Below, in pieces: positions 26,902-34,977 of a stretch of 64,000 nucleotides of DNA. The stretch lies in NCBI GenBank assembly GCA_027051905.1, contig JALUGO010000012.1, forward strand, positions 45,803 through 109,802. The letters are read 5' to 3'. The translations under genes and the position numbers were made by a program. Position 1 is the first letter of the stretch. The number at the start of each line of letters is the position of its first letter. Source of the stretch: Desulfurobacteriaceae bacterium. GTDB taxonomy: Bacteria > Aquificota > Aquificia > Desulfurobacteriales > Desulfurobacteriaceae. A model generated the notes under the pieces. It was not told the origin of the DNA. It worked only from the letters and a program-made list of their open reading frames with translations, and ran no database searches.

Positions 26902-28290
26902 ATGGCCTATATAGCTATACCCAGGAAATACCGACCACAGAAGTTCTCTGAGGTTACAGGGCAGGAGTTCATAACAGAAACTCTCAGGAACGCCGTCGCA
27001 ACAGGCAGAGTTGCCCACGCCTACATATTTGCAGGCCCAAGGGGCGTTGGAAAAACAACTACTGCCCGTATAGTTGCAAAAGCCCTCAACTGCGAAAATC
27101 CGGAAAACGGAGAACCCTGTAATCAATGTCCTCAGTGTGTTGAAATAACAAAAGGTTCCCATCCAGACGTAATTGAGATAGACGCCGCCTCAAACAGAGG
27201 AGTTGACCAAATAAGGGAACTGAGGGAGTCTGTCCACTACGCTCCGGTAAAAGGAAAGAGAAAGGTCTACATAATAGACGAGTTCCACATGCTCACAAAA
27301 GAGGCCTTTAACGCCCTTTTAAAAACCCTTGAAGAACCTCCAGAACACGCTGTTTTTATCCTTGCAACAACAGAACTTGACAGAATTCCTCCAACAATCC
27401 TCTCAAGGTGCCAAAAGTTCATTTTCAGAAGAATTCCAGAAGAAACGATACTTCAAACCCTTAAAGAGATATGCCAGAAAGAAGGAGTTGAATGGGAAGA
27501 GGAAGCCTTAAGGCTCATAGCCATCTCCTCTGAAGGGTGTATGAGAGACGCCGAAAGCCTTTTAGACCAGGCAATTGCGTTAGGACAGGGAAAGGTTGAA
27601 ACAAAAGCGGTTTCAGAGTTTTTGGGAATACTGACAGGGAAAGAGGTAAGGGAGCTCCTCTCTTTAGGCTTCAAAGGAGAAAAAGAGGAGCTGAAAAAGA
27701 GACTCAAAAAGTTAGAAATAGAAGGCTACAACCCGGTTTACGTAACAAAACAGCTAATAGAGTTAATAGAGAGAGAATTTCTCTCAAACTCGGAATTTTC
27801 CGAAGAAGAACTCACCGCCGCATTTGAGATAGTGAGCAGAGGTTACAGGGAGCTCCAGACCCACCCCTACCCGTTTACGCTCCTCTTCTTTACGCTTTAC
27901 AAACTCTCATACTTCAAGGAAATTAAAAAGCTTTCAGAGCTTTTAAACGGGAACCTAACTGTTACAACAGAAGAAAAACCGGCTGAAAAAAAAACTAAAA
28001 ACGGCAATAGCACAATAAAAGCCTTTATTCAGAAGGTTGAAGATAAAGGAAGTTTTGTTGAGGTATATCCCAAAAATTTTACCGCCTACCAGATGCTTAA
28101 GACAAAGACAGAAAAGCTAAAGGAACTTTTCAGTAAAAACGTAAAGTTAATAGAACCGGAAGTAAAAGAAGCAAGTCGGAAAAAAATTTCCCCTGAATCG
28201 GAACAGAAAATAGACTCAATGATTAAAATTCTTAATGCCAAAATTCTTGAGTTGAGGCCAAAAGGAAAAGATGAGAATTCTAATAGTTGA
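26902..28290 (+). CDS. dnaX: DNA polymerase III gamma/tau subunit
   Basis: Clamp-loader ATPase. 462 residues for the full-length (tau) form. Seen: Walker A GPRGVGKT (45-52), zinc cysteines C64, C73, C76, C79, Walker B-like IIDEFHMLT, sensor-1 ATTELDRIPPTILSRC, and a lysine-rich linker before a C-terminal tau domain. An A9 tract at 27986-27994 (codons 362-364) lies just after the clamp-loader domains; slipping back one base gives a stop after residue 365, and losing an A gives a stop seven codons further. This would produce a gamma-like short form. The 3' end overlaps the response regulator gene by 20 bases. Confidence 0.95.
   Translation: MAYIAIPRKYRPQKFSEVTGQEFITETLRNAVATGRVAHAYIFAGPRGVGKTTTARIVAKALNCENPENGEPCNQCPQCVEITKGSHPDVIEIDAASNRGVDQIRELRESVHYAPVKGKRKVYIIDEFHMLTKEAFNALLKTLEEPPEHAVFILATTELDRIPPTILSRCQKFIFRRIPEETILQTLKEICQKEGVEWEEEALRLIAISSEGCMRDAESLLDQAIALGQGKVETKAVSEFLGILTGKEVRELLSLGFKGEKEELKKRLKKLEIEGYNPVYVTKQLIELIEREFLSNSEFSEEELTAAFEIVSRGYRELQTHPYPFTLLFFTLYKLSYFKEIKKLSELLNGNLTVTTEEKPAEKKTKNGNSTIKAFIQKVEDKGSFVEVYPKNFTAYQMLKTKTEKLKELFSKNVKLIEPEVKEASRKKISPESEQKIDSMIKILNAKILELRPKGKDENSNS
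27986..27998 (+). promoter_or_regulatory. A9 slippery tract with adjacent TAA in the -1 frame in dnaX
   Basis: Nine consecutive A (27986-27994) in codons GAA AAA AAA ACT. A -1 ribosomal shift, or one extra A in the transcript, reads AAC then TAA (27996-27998). Thermus thermophilus dnaX uses a nine-A tract for transcriptional slippage, and E. coli dnaX uses an A-rich ribosomal slip, to make gamma. Function here is inferred. Confidence 0.6.
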
Positions 28291-28837
28291 TGATGAAAAA
28301 ACTATCAGAGAAACCCTAAAAGAGATACTCGAAGACGAAGGGCACGAGGTATTCACAGAAGGAATAGGTTCAAGAGTCCTCCCAAAAGTCAGGGAACTTT
28401 CCCCCGACATAATTATCCTAGATCTTTTCCTGCCGGGAACTTCCGGAATGGAAGTTCTTGAAAAACTCAATTCAGAAGGTTTAACTGAGAGAATCTCTGT
28501 AATAATCGTTTCCGGGCATGGAACTGTTGAAACTGCCGTAAAAGCCATGAAGCTAAACGCTTTCGATTTTCTGGAAAAGCCCATCAAATACGACAGACTC
28601 ACCTCGACAATAGAGGAAGCTGTAAAGAAAAAACAGGGAAAACAGGTCAAAAACTGCGATTACAGCAACCTACCTCTGAGACAGGCCAAAGAGGCATTTG
28701 AAAAAGACTACATCCTAAGCCTTTTGAAAAAATTCAACGGAGACCTTAAGAAGTGCGCAGCTTTCATGGAAATAGACATTTCAAACCTTTACAGGAAACT
28801 CAACAAATACGGAATAAAAACTGATGGATTGGATTGA
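28271..28837 (+). CDS. Two-domain response regulator, REC plus Fis-type helix-turn-helix
   Basis: 188 residues. Seen: receiver domain (1-120) with DD at 7-8, phosphoacceptor Asp51 in IIILDLFLPG, VSGHG and conserved Lys in FLEKPIK; short linker; Fis-like HTH at the C-terminus (GDLKKCAAFMEIDISNLYRK). The central AAA+ sigma54-activating domain of NtrC is absent, so the layout resembles the RegA/PrrA/ActR class of redox regulators. No histidine kinase is adjacent. Overlaps dnaX by 20 bases and bioF by 14 bases. Confidence 0.92.
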   Translation: MRILIVDDEKTIRETLKEILEDEGHEVFTEGIGSRVLPKVRELSPDIIILDLFLPGTSGMEVLEKLNSEGLTERISVIIVSGHGTVETAVKAMKLNAFDFLEKPIKYDRLTSTIEEAVKKKQGKQVKNCDYSNLPLRQAKEAFEKDYILSLLKKFNGDLKKCAAFMEIDISNLYRKLNKYGIKTDGLD

Positions 28838-29927
28838 AGAGGAACTTCGAAAGCTGCGGGAGATGGGGCTTTATAGGGAGCTCCGTTCCCTTTCCACTCC
28901 ACAGGGAAAGAAGATAGTTGTAAACGGCAGGGAGTTCCTCAACTTCTCGTCAAACGACTACCTCGGCCTTGCAAAAAACTACTCCTGCGAATGTTTTAAA
29001 CAGTGGGGAGCGGGAAGCGGAGCCTCAAGACTTGTCTGCGGAAACTTTAAAATTCATGAAAAGCTCGAAAACCGACTGGCTGAGCTAAAAAAGACGGAGA
29101 GCTCCCTCCTCTTTTCCTCTGGCTACATGGCAAACGTCGGTGTAATCTCAACGCTGGCAAAAGAGGGAGACCTGATTCTATCTGACGAACTCAACCACGC
29201 CTCTCTGATAGACGGGTGCAGACTCTCAAAGGCCAGAAAAATAGTCTATCCCCACTGCGACACAGAAACACTTGAACTGATACTCTCAAAAGAGAGGAAA
29301 AAACACCGCCACTGCTTCATAGTAACAGACACCGTTTTCAGCATGGATGGAGACATCGCCCCTCTAGAAAAGCTCTTCAGACTGAAAGATGAATATGACG
29401 CCGTTTTAATCTTAGATGACGCCCACGGAACAGGAGTTATTGGCTGGTCTACTTTAGATCTCTTCGGTCTGAAACCGGATGAAAAAACGATAATAATAGG
29501 AACCCTCGGAAAAGCCCTCGGAACATTCGGAGCCTTCGTGTGTGGAACAAACACTTTAAGTGAATACCTGATAAACAGATGCAGAACATTCATATTTACA
29601 ACATCCCTGCCACCGGCCATAGTATGTCAGACCCTCAAAAATATAGAAAAAGTTCCTGAAAAAATGAAAAGACTCCAGAAGAACATAAACTTTTTCAAAG
29701 AATTAACAGGAATCAGTAGTCAGTCAGCAATATTCCCTCTACTTGTAGAAACTCCAGAAGAGGCGGTTAAACTCTCCCAGAAACTCTATCAGAACGGATT
29801 CTTCGTTCCCGCAATAAGACCGCCAACAGTTAAACAGAGCAGACTGAGAATTACATTGACATCGGAACATACAGAAGAAGAGATGAAGCTCTTATGGAAT
29901 ACCATCAAAAACCATTTACCCGGATGA
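28824..29927 (+). CDS. bioF: 8-amino-7-oxononanoate synthase (alpha-oxoamine synthase family)
   Basis: PLP enzyme condensing pimeloyl-ACP/CoA with alanine in biotin synthesis. 367 residues. Seen: NFSSNDYLGLAKN, GSGASRLVCGN, LILDDAHGTGVIG and TLGKALGTFGAFVCG with the PLP lysine. The sequence could also fit another alpha-oxoamine synthase (for example KBL), but length and N-terminal NFSSNDYLGL favour BioF. Overlaps the response regulator gene; no other bio gene is near. Confidence 0.88.
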   Translation: MDWIEEELRKLREMGLYRELRSLSTPQGKKIVVNGREFLNFSSNDYLGLAKNYSCECFKQWGAGSGASRLVCGNFKIHEKLENRLAELKKTESSLLFSSGYMANVGVISTLAKEGDLILSDELNHASLIDGCRLSKARKIVYPHCDTETLELILSKERKKHRHCFIVTDTVFSMDGDIAPLEKLFRLKDEYDAVLILDDAHGTGVIGWSTLDLFGLKPDEKTIIIGTLGKALGTFGAFVCGTNTLSEYLINRCRTFIFTTSLPPAIVCQTLKNIEKVPEKMKRLQKNINFFKELTGISSQSAIFPLLVETPEEAVKLSQKLYQNGFFVPAIRPPTVKQSRLRITLTSEHTEEEMKLLWNTIKNHLPG

Positions 29928-30024
29928 TTAAGCATTCCGTCAATATCTCACAGAGTAGCAATATTTAACTATAACCTCAAAAACGTTGCACATTAGCGTC
30001 TACGCTTTTCTAATCAACAAATAT

Positions 30025-31146
30025 TCAGTTATCCGAGGCTGGCTTTAAAAGAAGCTCTCCTTCTTCCATAAGCTTAATACTCTTTCCTCCCAAATCCAAC
30101 ACAATGGTAGGTTTTTCTATCAGCAAATCTATATGGACATTTGCTCGCACTTTCCCGCCAAACGAACTGTTATCTCCTATGGCTATATGACACGTTCCCA
30201 ATATCTTTTCAGCCTCTAAAACGTTATCGAAGCGTTTAGCCTTTTCATTCGTTCCAACTCCAAACTCAGCAATATTGCCAGCTTGAGATTCATTTTCAAT
30301 CAATCGGCTGAGAAAATCAGAAAACTCCTTTTCTCCAGAAATCCTTTTAACAGAACCATCATCAACTTCCAGAACAACAGGCTCCCTAAGCCTTCTATTT
30401 GGAGCATAAGAAGTTACAAATTTACCGCTGGCCGTCCCTTCGAGAGGAGCTATAAAAGCCTCTCCTGCCGGCAAATTACCAAAGTCTCCTGGAGAACAGA
30501 TCTTTCCAGTATCTGCAAGCCCATTCCTACCTTTAATTGAAAAGGTTATATCTGTTCCTTTAGGACAAGTAACTCTAACCCCATCCGCATCTGTAAGAAG
30601 AGAAGCAATCTCAACTGAACGTCTGGCAACAAGATTCCAGTTTGCCTGAAGAGAAGTGTAAAACATGAACGGCTCAAAAAGAGGCATACTTGCAAACCTG
30701 ATAGAAAGAAACCCCGTGCAGAGTTTCCTGAAAACAGTATGACTGATAGAGTATTGATTAATCGCAATTACAACAGTTGGCAAATCTTCCGGAGCAGTAG
30801 TTTCCAATAGAATTTCTTTTACTTCAAATTCGTCCTCTTCTGATAATTTCTTATCCAATATTTTCTTAAGCAATCCTCTACGTTTCACCTCCTCAAGAAA
30901 ATCCGTCCCAAAAACAGCCCTCCAAACCTCTTCTGGAGGTTCAAGACCATGCCTTCCTGTAGGCTTGTAAGTAAAATGGGACATATAAGAAGTAAATCTC
31001 GATCCAAAATAAAACAGAAGTTCTCCCACCCTTTCTTTGTGAGTATCCGAGAGTATAAAAACCTTATCACTCTTATTTACACATAGGTTATATTTGAAAA
31101 TACCTATAACTCCTCTTTGAAGCATTTTATCCTTCCAATCAAACAT
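30025..31146 (-). CDS. M29-type (AmpS/AmpT-like) metallo-aminopeptidase
   Basis: Probable cytoplasmic exopeptidase releasing N-terminal amino acids. 373 residues. Seen: SIKGRNGLADTGKICSPG, GNLPAGEAFIAPLEGTASG with the family metal-ligand glutamate, AEFGVGTN, and LGTCHIAIGDNSSFGG followed by VHIDLLI, the order found in M29 aminopeptidases. I chose the ATG at 31146, directly after GGGGGAGAA; the frame extends further upstream into uvrC but without a ribosome site. Last gene of the rsmD-queD-uvrC unit. Confidence 0.85.
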   Translation of the reverse strand: MFDWKDKMLQRGVIGIFKYNLCVNKSDKVFILSDTHKERVGELLFYFGSRFTSYMSHFTYKPTGRHGLEPPEEVWRAVFGTDFLEEVKRRGLLKKILDKKLSEEDEFEVKEILLETTAPEDLPTVVIAINQYSISHTVFRKLCTGFLSIRFASMPLFEPFMFYTSLQANWNLVARRSVEIASLLTDADGVRVTCPKGTDITFSIKGRNGLADTGKICSPGDFGNLPAGEAFIAPLEGTASGKFVTSYAPNRRLREPVVLEVDDGSVKRISGEKEFSDFLSRLIENESQAGNIAEFGVGTNEKAKRFDNVLEAEKILGTCHIAIGDNSSFGGKVRANVHIDLLIEKPTIVLDLGGKSIKLMEEGELLLKPASDN

Positions 31147-31156
31147 TTCTCCCCCA

Positions 31157-32911
31157 TCAACCAAAAGTTTTTCTAACCCTTTCCAAAATCTCCACAGCAA
31201 CTTTCTCTGGAATACCAATCTTCTTAAGCTCTTCTGGCGTTGCAGCAGAAAGCTCTCTTAAATCCGGATAAAATCTTTCTAAGAGTTTTCTCCTCTTCAG
31301 ACCAAGACCCTTTATCCCATCAAGTGGACTCTTCAGCATATTTTTTGTTCTAACCTTTCGGTTATAGGAAAGCGCAAACCTATGAGCTTCATCCCTCAAA
31401 GACGTAAAAAATCTAAAAAGAAGAGGATACCTCTTCGTCTCTACCAACTCTCCATCATCTGTATAGACTACTTCATCCCTTTTAGCTATAGAAAAAACTC
31501 TAAAATCAAGCCCTAAAGCATCCCTTACTTTCAACGCAACGTTTAACTGCCCTATACCACCATCAACAAGAACGAGATCAGGTTTTTTTATCTCTCCGTT
31601 TTTTATCCTCCTGAATCTCCGCGTTAAAACCTCTTCCATTGCAGCATAATCATTTATCCCATTAACAGTCTTTATTTTGTACCGACGATAATCATCTTTT
31701 ACAAACGTGCCCCTTTCCCAAACTATACAAGAACCTACCGTTGCTTCCCCCTGAAGAGTTGATATATCAAACGTTTCAACTCGATCTGGAAACTCATCAT
31801 AAAAAACTCTTTCATACTCTTCCTTCAGTTCCTCAAGATCATATTTAACTTTAACAGCCTCTCTGTTCCTTTTAATAAGAGGAAGTAATTCATCCGGTAT
31901 CGGATCCGTTCTAATAGAATGATCAAGCGAACGAAAGTTAGTCAACACAACTCCTGGAAGTTCGTTACTTCTATATGTATTTCTAAGCCATATCGTTCCA
32001 ACTATACTCTTATCAATTTTACTTTTTCCATAAGTAAAAAGCTCCTCCAGAAGTTTTTCCTCCCAAGGATCAACCGGGTCAAAAGAAAATGTCTCTCTCC
32101 CATAGATTATTCCATTTCTAACAGTTAACTTGACCCCGTTAAAAATTCCATTTTGCTCTTCAAGATAAAAAATGTCACAGTTGGGATAAGAGTCAAAGAG
32201 GAGAAAACTCCGGAAATAAATTTCTTTAACAGCCAGCAGCTGATCTCTTAAAACAGCTGCTTTTTCAAACTCTAAGTTTTCTGCTGCGCTCTCAATCTCG
32301 GAATAAAGTCTTTTAATTAAGCCTTTGACATCACCTTTCAAAAAGGAAAGTGCCCCTTCAACTTGCTTTCTGTAATCTTTTTTACTTACCTTACCAACAC
32401 ATGGAGCGGTGCACCTTTCTATATAAAACTGAAGGCATGGTTTCTCTCTTTTTTTTAACTCCTTACATTTTCTAATCTTGAACACTCTATGGAGAAGCTC
32501 CTTAAGCCTTCTTGCATTTTTAGGAGGAATAAATGGTCCAAATTTCTCTCCTTTTACAGAATCCTTCTTTCGAGCAATTTTAACGGTTGGGAATTCTTCA
32601 TCTGTAATCACCAGGAAGGGATAACTCTTGTCATCCTTTAAAAGAACATTAAAAGGAGGTAGATATTTCTTTATAAGCTCTGCTTCAAGTTCTAAAGCTT
32701 CTCTCTCACTTCTTACAACTATATAATCAAAGTCACTGGAAGCCTTTACAATCCTGTAGCTCTTGTCATTAGGATCAGTCGCAGATAGGTGTGAAGAAAG
32801 CCTATCTTTTAAAGACTTAGCCTTACCAACATAAAGAACGTTACCTTTTTCATCTTTAAACAGGTAAACTCCCGGAAGTTCCGGAACTGATTCTAACTTC
32901 CTCTTCATCAT
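31157..32911 (-). CDS. uvrC: Excinuclease ABC subunit C
   Basis: Dual-incision nuclease of nucleotide excision repair. 584 residues. Seen: N-terminal GIY-YIG domain (ELPGVYLFKDEKGNVLYVGK), cysteines of the Fe-S/zinc region (RKCKELKKREKPCLQFYIERC), UVR motif around FEKAAVLRDQLLAV, RNase H-like nuclease with LVLVDGGIGQLNVA, and a terminal helix-hairpin-helix (LDGIKGLGLKRRKLL). Starts at overlapping ATGATG; the queD stop TGA overlaps the first ATG. Confidence 0.96.
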   Translation of the reverse strand: MMKRKLESVPELPGVYLFKDEKGNVLYVGKAKSLKDRLSSHLSATDPNDKSYRIVKASSDFDYIVVRSEREALELEAELIKKYLPPFNVLLKDDKSYPFLVITDEEFPTVKIARKKDSVKGEKFGPFIPPKNARRLKELLHRVFKIRKCKELKKREKPCLQFYIERCTAPCVGKVSKKDYRKQVEGALSFLKGDVKGLIKRLYSEIESAAENLEFEKAAVLRDQLLAVKEIYFRSFLLFDSYPNCDIFYLEEQNGIFNGVKLTVRNGIIYGRETFSFDPVDPWEEKLLEELFTYGKSKIDKSIVGTIWLRNTYRSNELPGVVLTNFRSLDHSIRTDPIPDELLPLIKRNREAVKVKYDLEELKEEYERVFYDEFPDRVETFDISTLQGEATVGSCIVWERGTFVKDDYRRYKIKTVNGINDYAAMEEVLTRRFRRIKNGEIKKPDLVLVDGGIGQLNVALKVRDALGLDFRVFSIAKRDEVVYTDDGELVETKRYPLLFRFFTSLRDEAHRFALSYNRKVRTKNMLKSPLDGIKGLGLKRRKLLERFYPDLRELSAATPEELKKIGIPEKVAVEILERVRKTFG

Positions 32912-33552
32912 TCACTATAAGAAGCACATGAAGTTGAAGTTTCATATATTTCAACTCTTGAACACTTAACTCCAAGAGGTTCTACGTTCTTTGAAACAAA
33001 CTTATAGAAAAATTGAGCCAGGTTCTCTGAAGTAGGAGACCCTTTAAAGAAAGCTAATCCATCGATAAGCCTCTGATAAAAGTCTGTAAGAGCCGTTTCT
33101 TCAACACGAACGTAGTTATTAAAAGTAAAAAATTGAAATCTCCTAACCTGACTAAACTCCATTTCGGAAACTTTTCTCATTACCAATTTATAATCACTAT
33201 TAACAGCCACAAAATCCGCTTCCCCGAATGGAACTTTTAAAGTCCTGTTTTCCAGTAGACCTATCTTTTCAAGGAAAAACTCAAGGGCTGGATCATCAAC
33301 TCCTAATATCAATTTGTGATCAAAACAATCATCTACAAAATCCTTCAACCATTTTAAATGAGCAAAGTCAGTAACCATTTGAGAATCATTTAAACTATCA
33401 GACTTCAAATAGACTACAAGCCTATAGTTGTGACCATGACCAGGAAAACGACGACATTTAGGATAAGAACTCCCTGCCCATCGAGAGTCCAGTTTTTGAG
33501 AATGAACAGAGTGGGCAGCAGAAAATTCAAAAACTTTAGATATTTCGAACAT
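32908..33552 (-). CDS. 6-pyruvoyltetrahydropterin synthase / QueD-like protein with an insertion
   Basis: T-fold enzyme converting dihydroneopterin triphosphate; the bacterial role is usually 6-carboxytetrahydropterin synthesis for queuosine. 214 residues against 120-150 usual. Seen: FSAAHSVHS (zinc His14), CRRFPGHGHNY (Cys33, His39, His41), FDHKLILG and PTSENLAQFF with the catalytic-set glutamate. The C-x5-HGH spacing matches animal PTPS rather than the C-x3-HGH of E. coli QueD. The extra 60-70 residues lie after FDHK. Overlaps rsmD and uvrC by TAATG- and ATGA-type junctions. Confidence 0.82.
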   Translation of the reverse strand: MFEISKVFEFSAAHSVHSQKLDSRWAGSSYPKCRRFPGHGHNYRLVVYLKSDSLNDSQMVTDFAHLKWLKDFVDDCFDHKLILGVDDPALEFFLEKIGLLENRTLKVPFGEADFVAVNSDYKLVMRKVSEMEFSQVRRFQFFTFNNYVRVEETALTDFYQRLIDGLAFFKGSPTSENLAQFFYKFVSKNVEPLGVKCSRVEIYETSTSCASYSE

Positions 33553-34130
33553 TACTCCTCCTCAGAATTAAAATTAAGGAAACTAACTGTGGTTGTTCCA
33601 TAATCTCTCTTTTCAACCAACCACTCTTCATCCTCAGGTATAAAAGGATTTTTTTTAGGTTCCTCCAGAATTAGAAGACCATCTCTATCTAACAATCCCA
33701 ATCTTCTAATCATATTTACAACCCGAGTGTAATAACCCTTTTCGTAAGGAGGATCAGCATAAATGAAATCAAAAACTTCCCCTCTCCTAGCCAGTTTTTT
33801 CAAGGCATCAATGTAATCTAAACAGATAACTTCATACCTCTCTTCAGGAACCCCTAACCTTCTAAGATTCTCTCTTATCAACTTACAAAACCGCTTATCA
33901 CTTTCAACAAAAACCGCTTTACTAACCCCCCGACTCAGCGCTTCTATACCTACAGCTCCAGTTCCTGCAAAAAGATCTAAAAACTTAGTTCCTTCCAAAT
34001 AGTTGTTAAGTATCGAAAAAACAGATTCTTTAACCCTCTCTGTTGTGGGTCTCAAAAGCTTTGTATTTTCCCTTTTTGGCATTGACTTGATTACTCTCCC
34101 TTTATACCTTCCACCTACAACTCTCATCAT
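33552..34130 (-). CDS. rsmD: 16S rRNA (guanine966-N2)-methyltransferase
   Basis: SAM-dependent methylation of G966 in 30S subunits. 192 residues. Seen: MRVVGGRYKGR, LRPTTERVKESVFSIL, SAM loop FLDLFAGTGAVGIEALSRG and catalytic YADPPYEKG. ATGATG start after GGGAGAA. First gene of a minus-strand unit with queD, uvrC and the aminopeptidase; divergent from lolA by 50 bases. Confidence 0.95.
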   Translation of the reverse strand: MMRVVGGRYKGRVIKSMPKRENTKLLRPTTERVKESVFSILNNYLEGTKFLDLFAGTGAVGIEALSRGVSKAVFVESDKRFCKLIRENLRRLGVPEERYEVICLDYIDALKKLARRGEVFDFIYADPPYEKGYYTRVVNMIRRLGLLDRDGLLILEEPKKNPFIPEDEEWLVEKRDYGTTTVSFLNFNSEEE

Positions 34131-34180
34131 TTCTCCCTGCTAGAGAGGTTTCAGTTAAATTTAATGGCCTGGAGGTTATT

Positions 34181-34780
34181 GTGAAGACCCTTTTCCTCTT
34201 TTTGATAACACTTTTATTCGTTACACCTTCCTCAGGTAAAGAATGCTACAAATCAATAAATAATTTTTTCAAAGGAGTAAACACAGCCTACATAATTTTT
34301 AAACAAAAATCCGTTTTACCCATCACTGGAGATAACATTACTCTATACAAAGGAGAAATTTTCTACAAAAGGCCTCTACAATTCATATGGCGTTACAAGT
34401 GGGGAAGCAAAATGGAAATTGTTTCAGATGGAAAATCTATCGAAACTTGTTTTGACGATGGTTCTTGCCAAACATACTCTCTTAATGAAGAGTCAGATCT
34501 ATTTCCCATTCTTCTAATTGTAGAATCTCCAGAAATATTCCTCAGCAAATACCAGGTTGTTAAAGTTAAACAAAATAAAAATGCTGAACTTTATGAATTC
34601 AAAGCCAAAGATGAAGACTCTTACTTCAAAAAAGTCACTCTTTTTTTCGAAAAAGGAACACTCAAATCATTTAAAGTTGTTCAGAGAGATGGAACAGAGG
34701 AAACGTTTATTGTAGAAAAAATAAAACTAAATATACCAATCGATAGCACTATTTTCAGGGTTAAAGCGCATAAAAAGTAA
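34181..34780 (+). CDS. lolA: Outer-membrane lipoprotein carrier protein LolA
   Basis: Periplasmic chaperone that ferries lipoproteins to the outer membrane, implying a diderm envelope. 199 residues with a signal peptide MKTLFLFLITLLFVTPSSG. Seen: FKQKSVLPITGDNITLYKGE and YKRPLQFIWRYKWGSKMEIVSDG, typical of the LolA half-barrel. GTG start with TGGAGG upstream. Divergent from rsmD. Moderately certain, as LolA-like proteins diverge fast. Confidence 0.82.
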   Translation: MKTLFLFLITLLFVTPSSGKECYKSINNFFKGVNTAYIIFKQKSVLPITGDNITLYKGEIFYKRPLQFIWRYKWGSKMEIVSDGKSIETCFDDGSCQTYSLNEESDLFPILLIVESPEIFLSKYQVVKVKQNKNAELYEFKAKDEDSYFKKVTLFFEKGTLKSFKVVQRDGTEETFIVEKIKLNIPIDSTIFRVKAHKK

Positions 34781-34798
34781 GCCGGCCTGAAGCCGGCT
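34780..34798 (+). terminator. Hairpin after lolA
   Basis: AGCCGGC and GCCGGCT form a 7-bp stem with loop CTGAA, starting at the last base of the stop codon; no T-run follows. The rest of the 197-bp gap to 34977 holds no gene I can support. Confidence 0.45.
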
Positions 34799-34977
34799 CT
34801 AGGAGGGCACCATGGGAACTGGAAGGAGGGAGGGTATCGGGTAATATAGTTAGACCATTAGAAGATGTCAAGTGTTGTAATGTTAGAAGTGTTCTAATAA
34901 ACAGAATATGCTAAATTTGTCCCTAACAGCCCATTCTATGCTATCTTTAATTCTCCACACCGCTTTAGGAGGAGCCC

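Noticed and set aside
34812..34844. Ten-codon ORF (MGTGRREGIG) with AGGAGGG before the ATG, between lolA and the oxidoreductase
   Set aside because: Too short to support as a gene, and no downstream gene is coupled to it.
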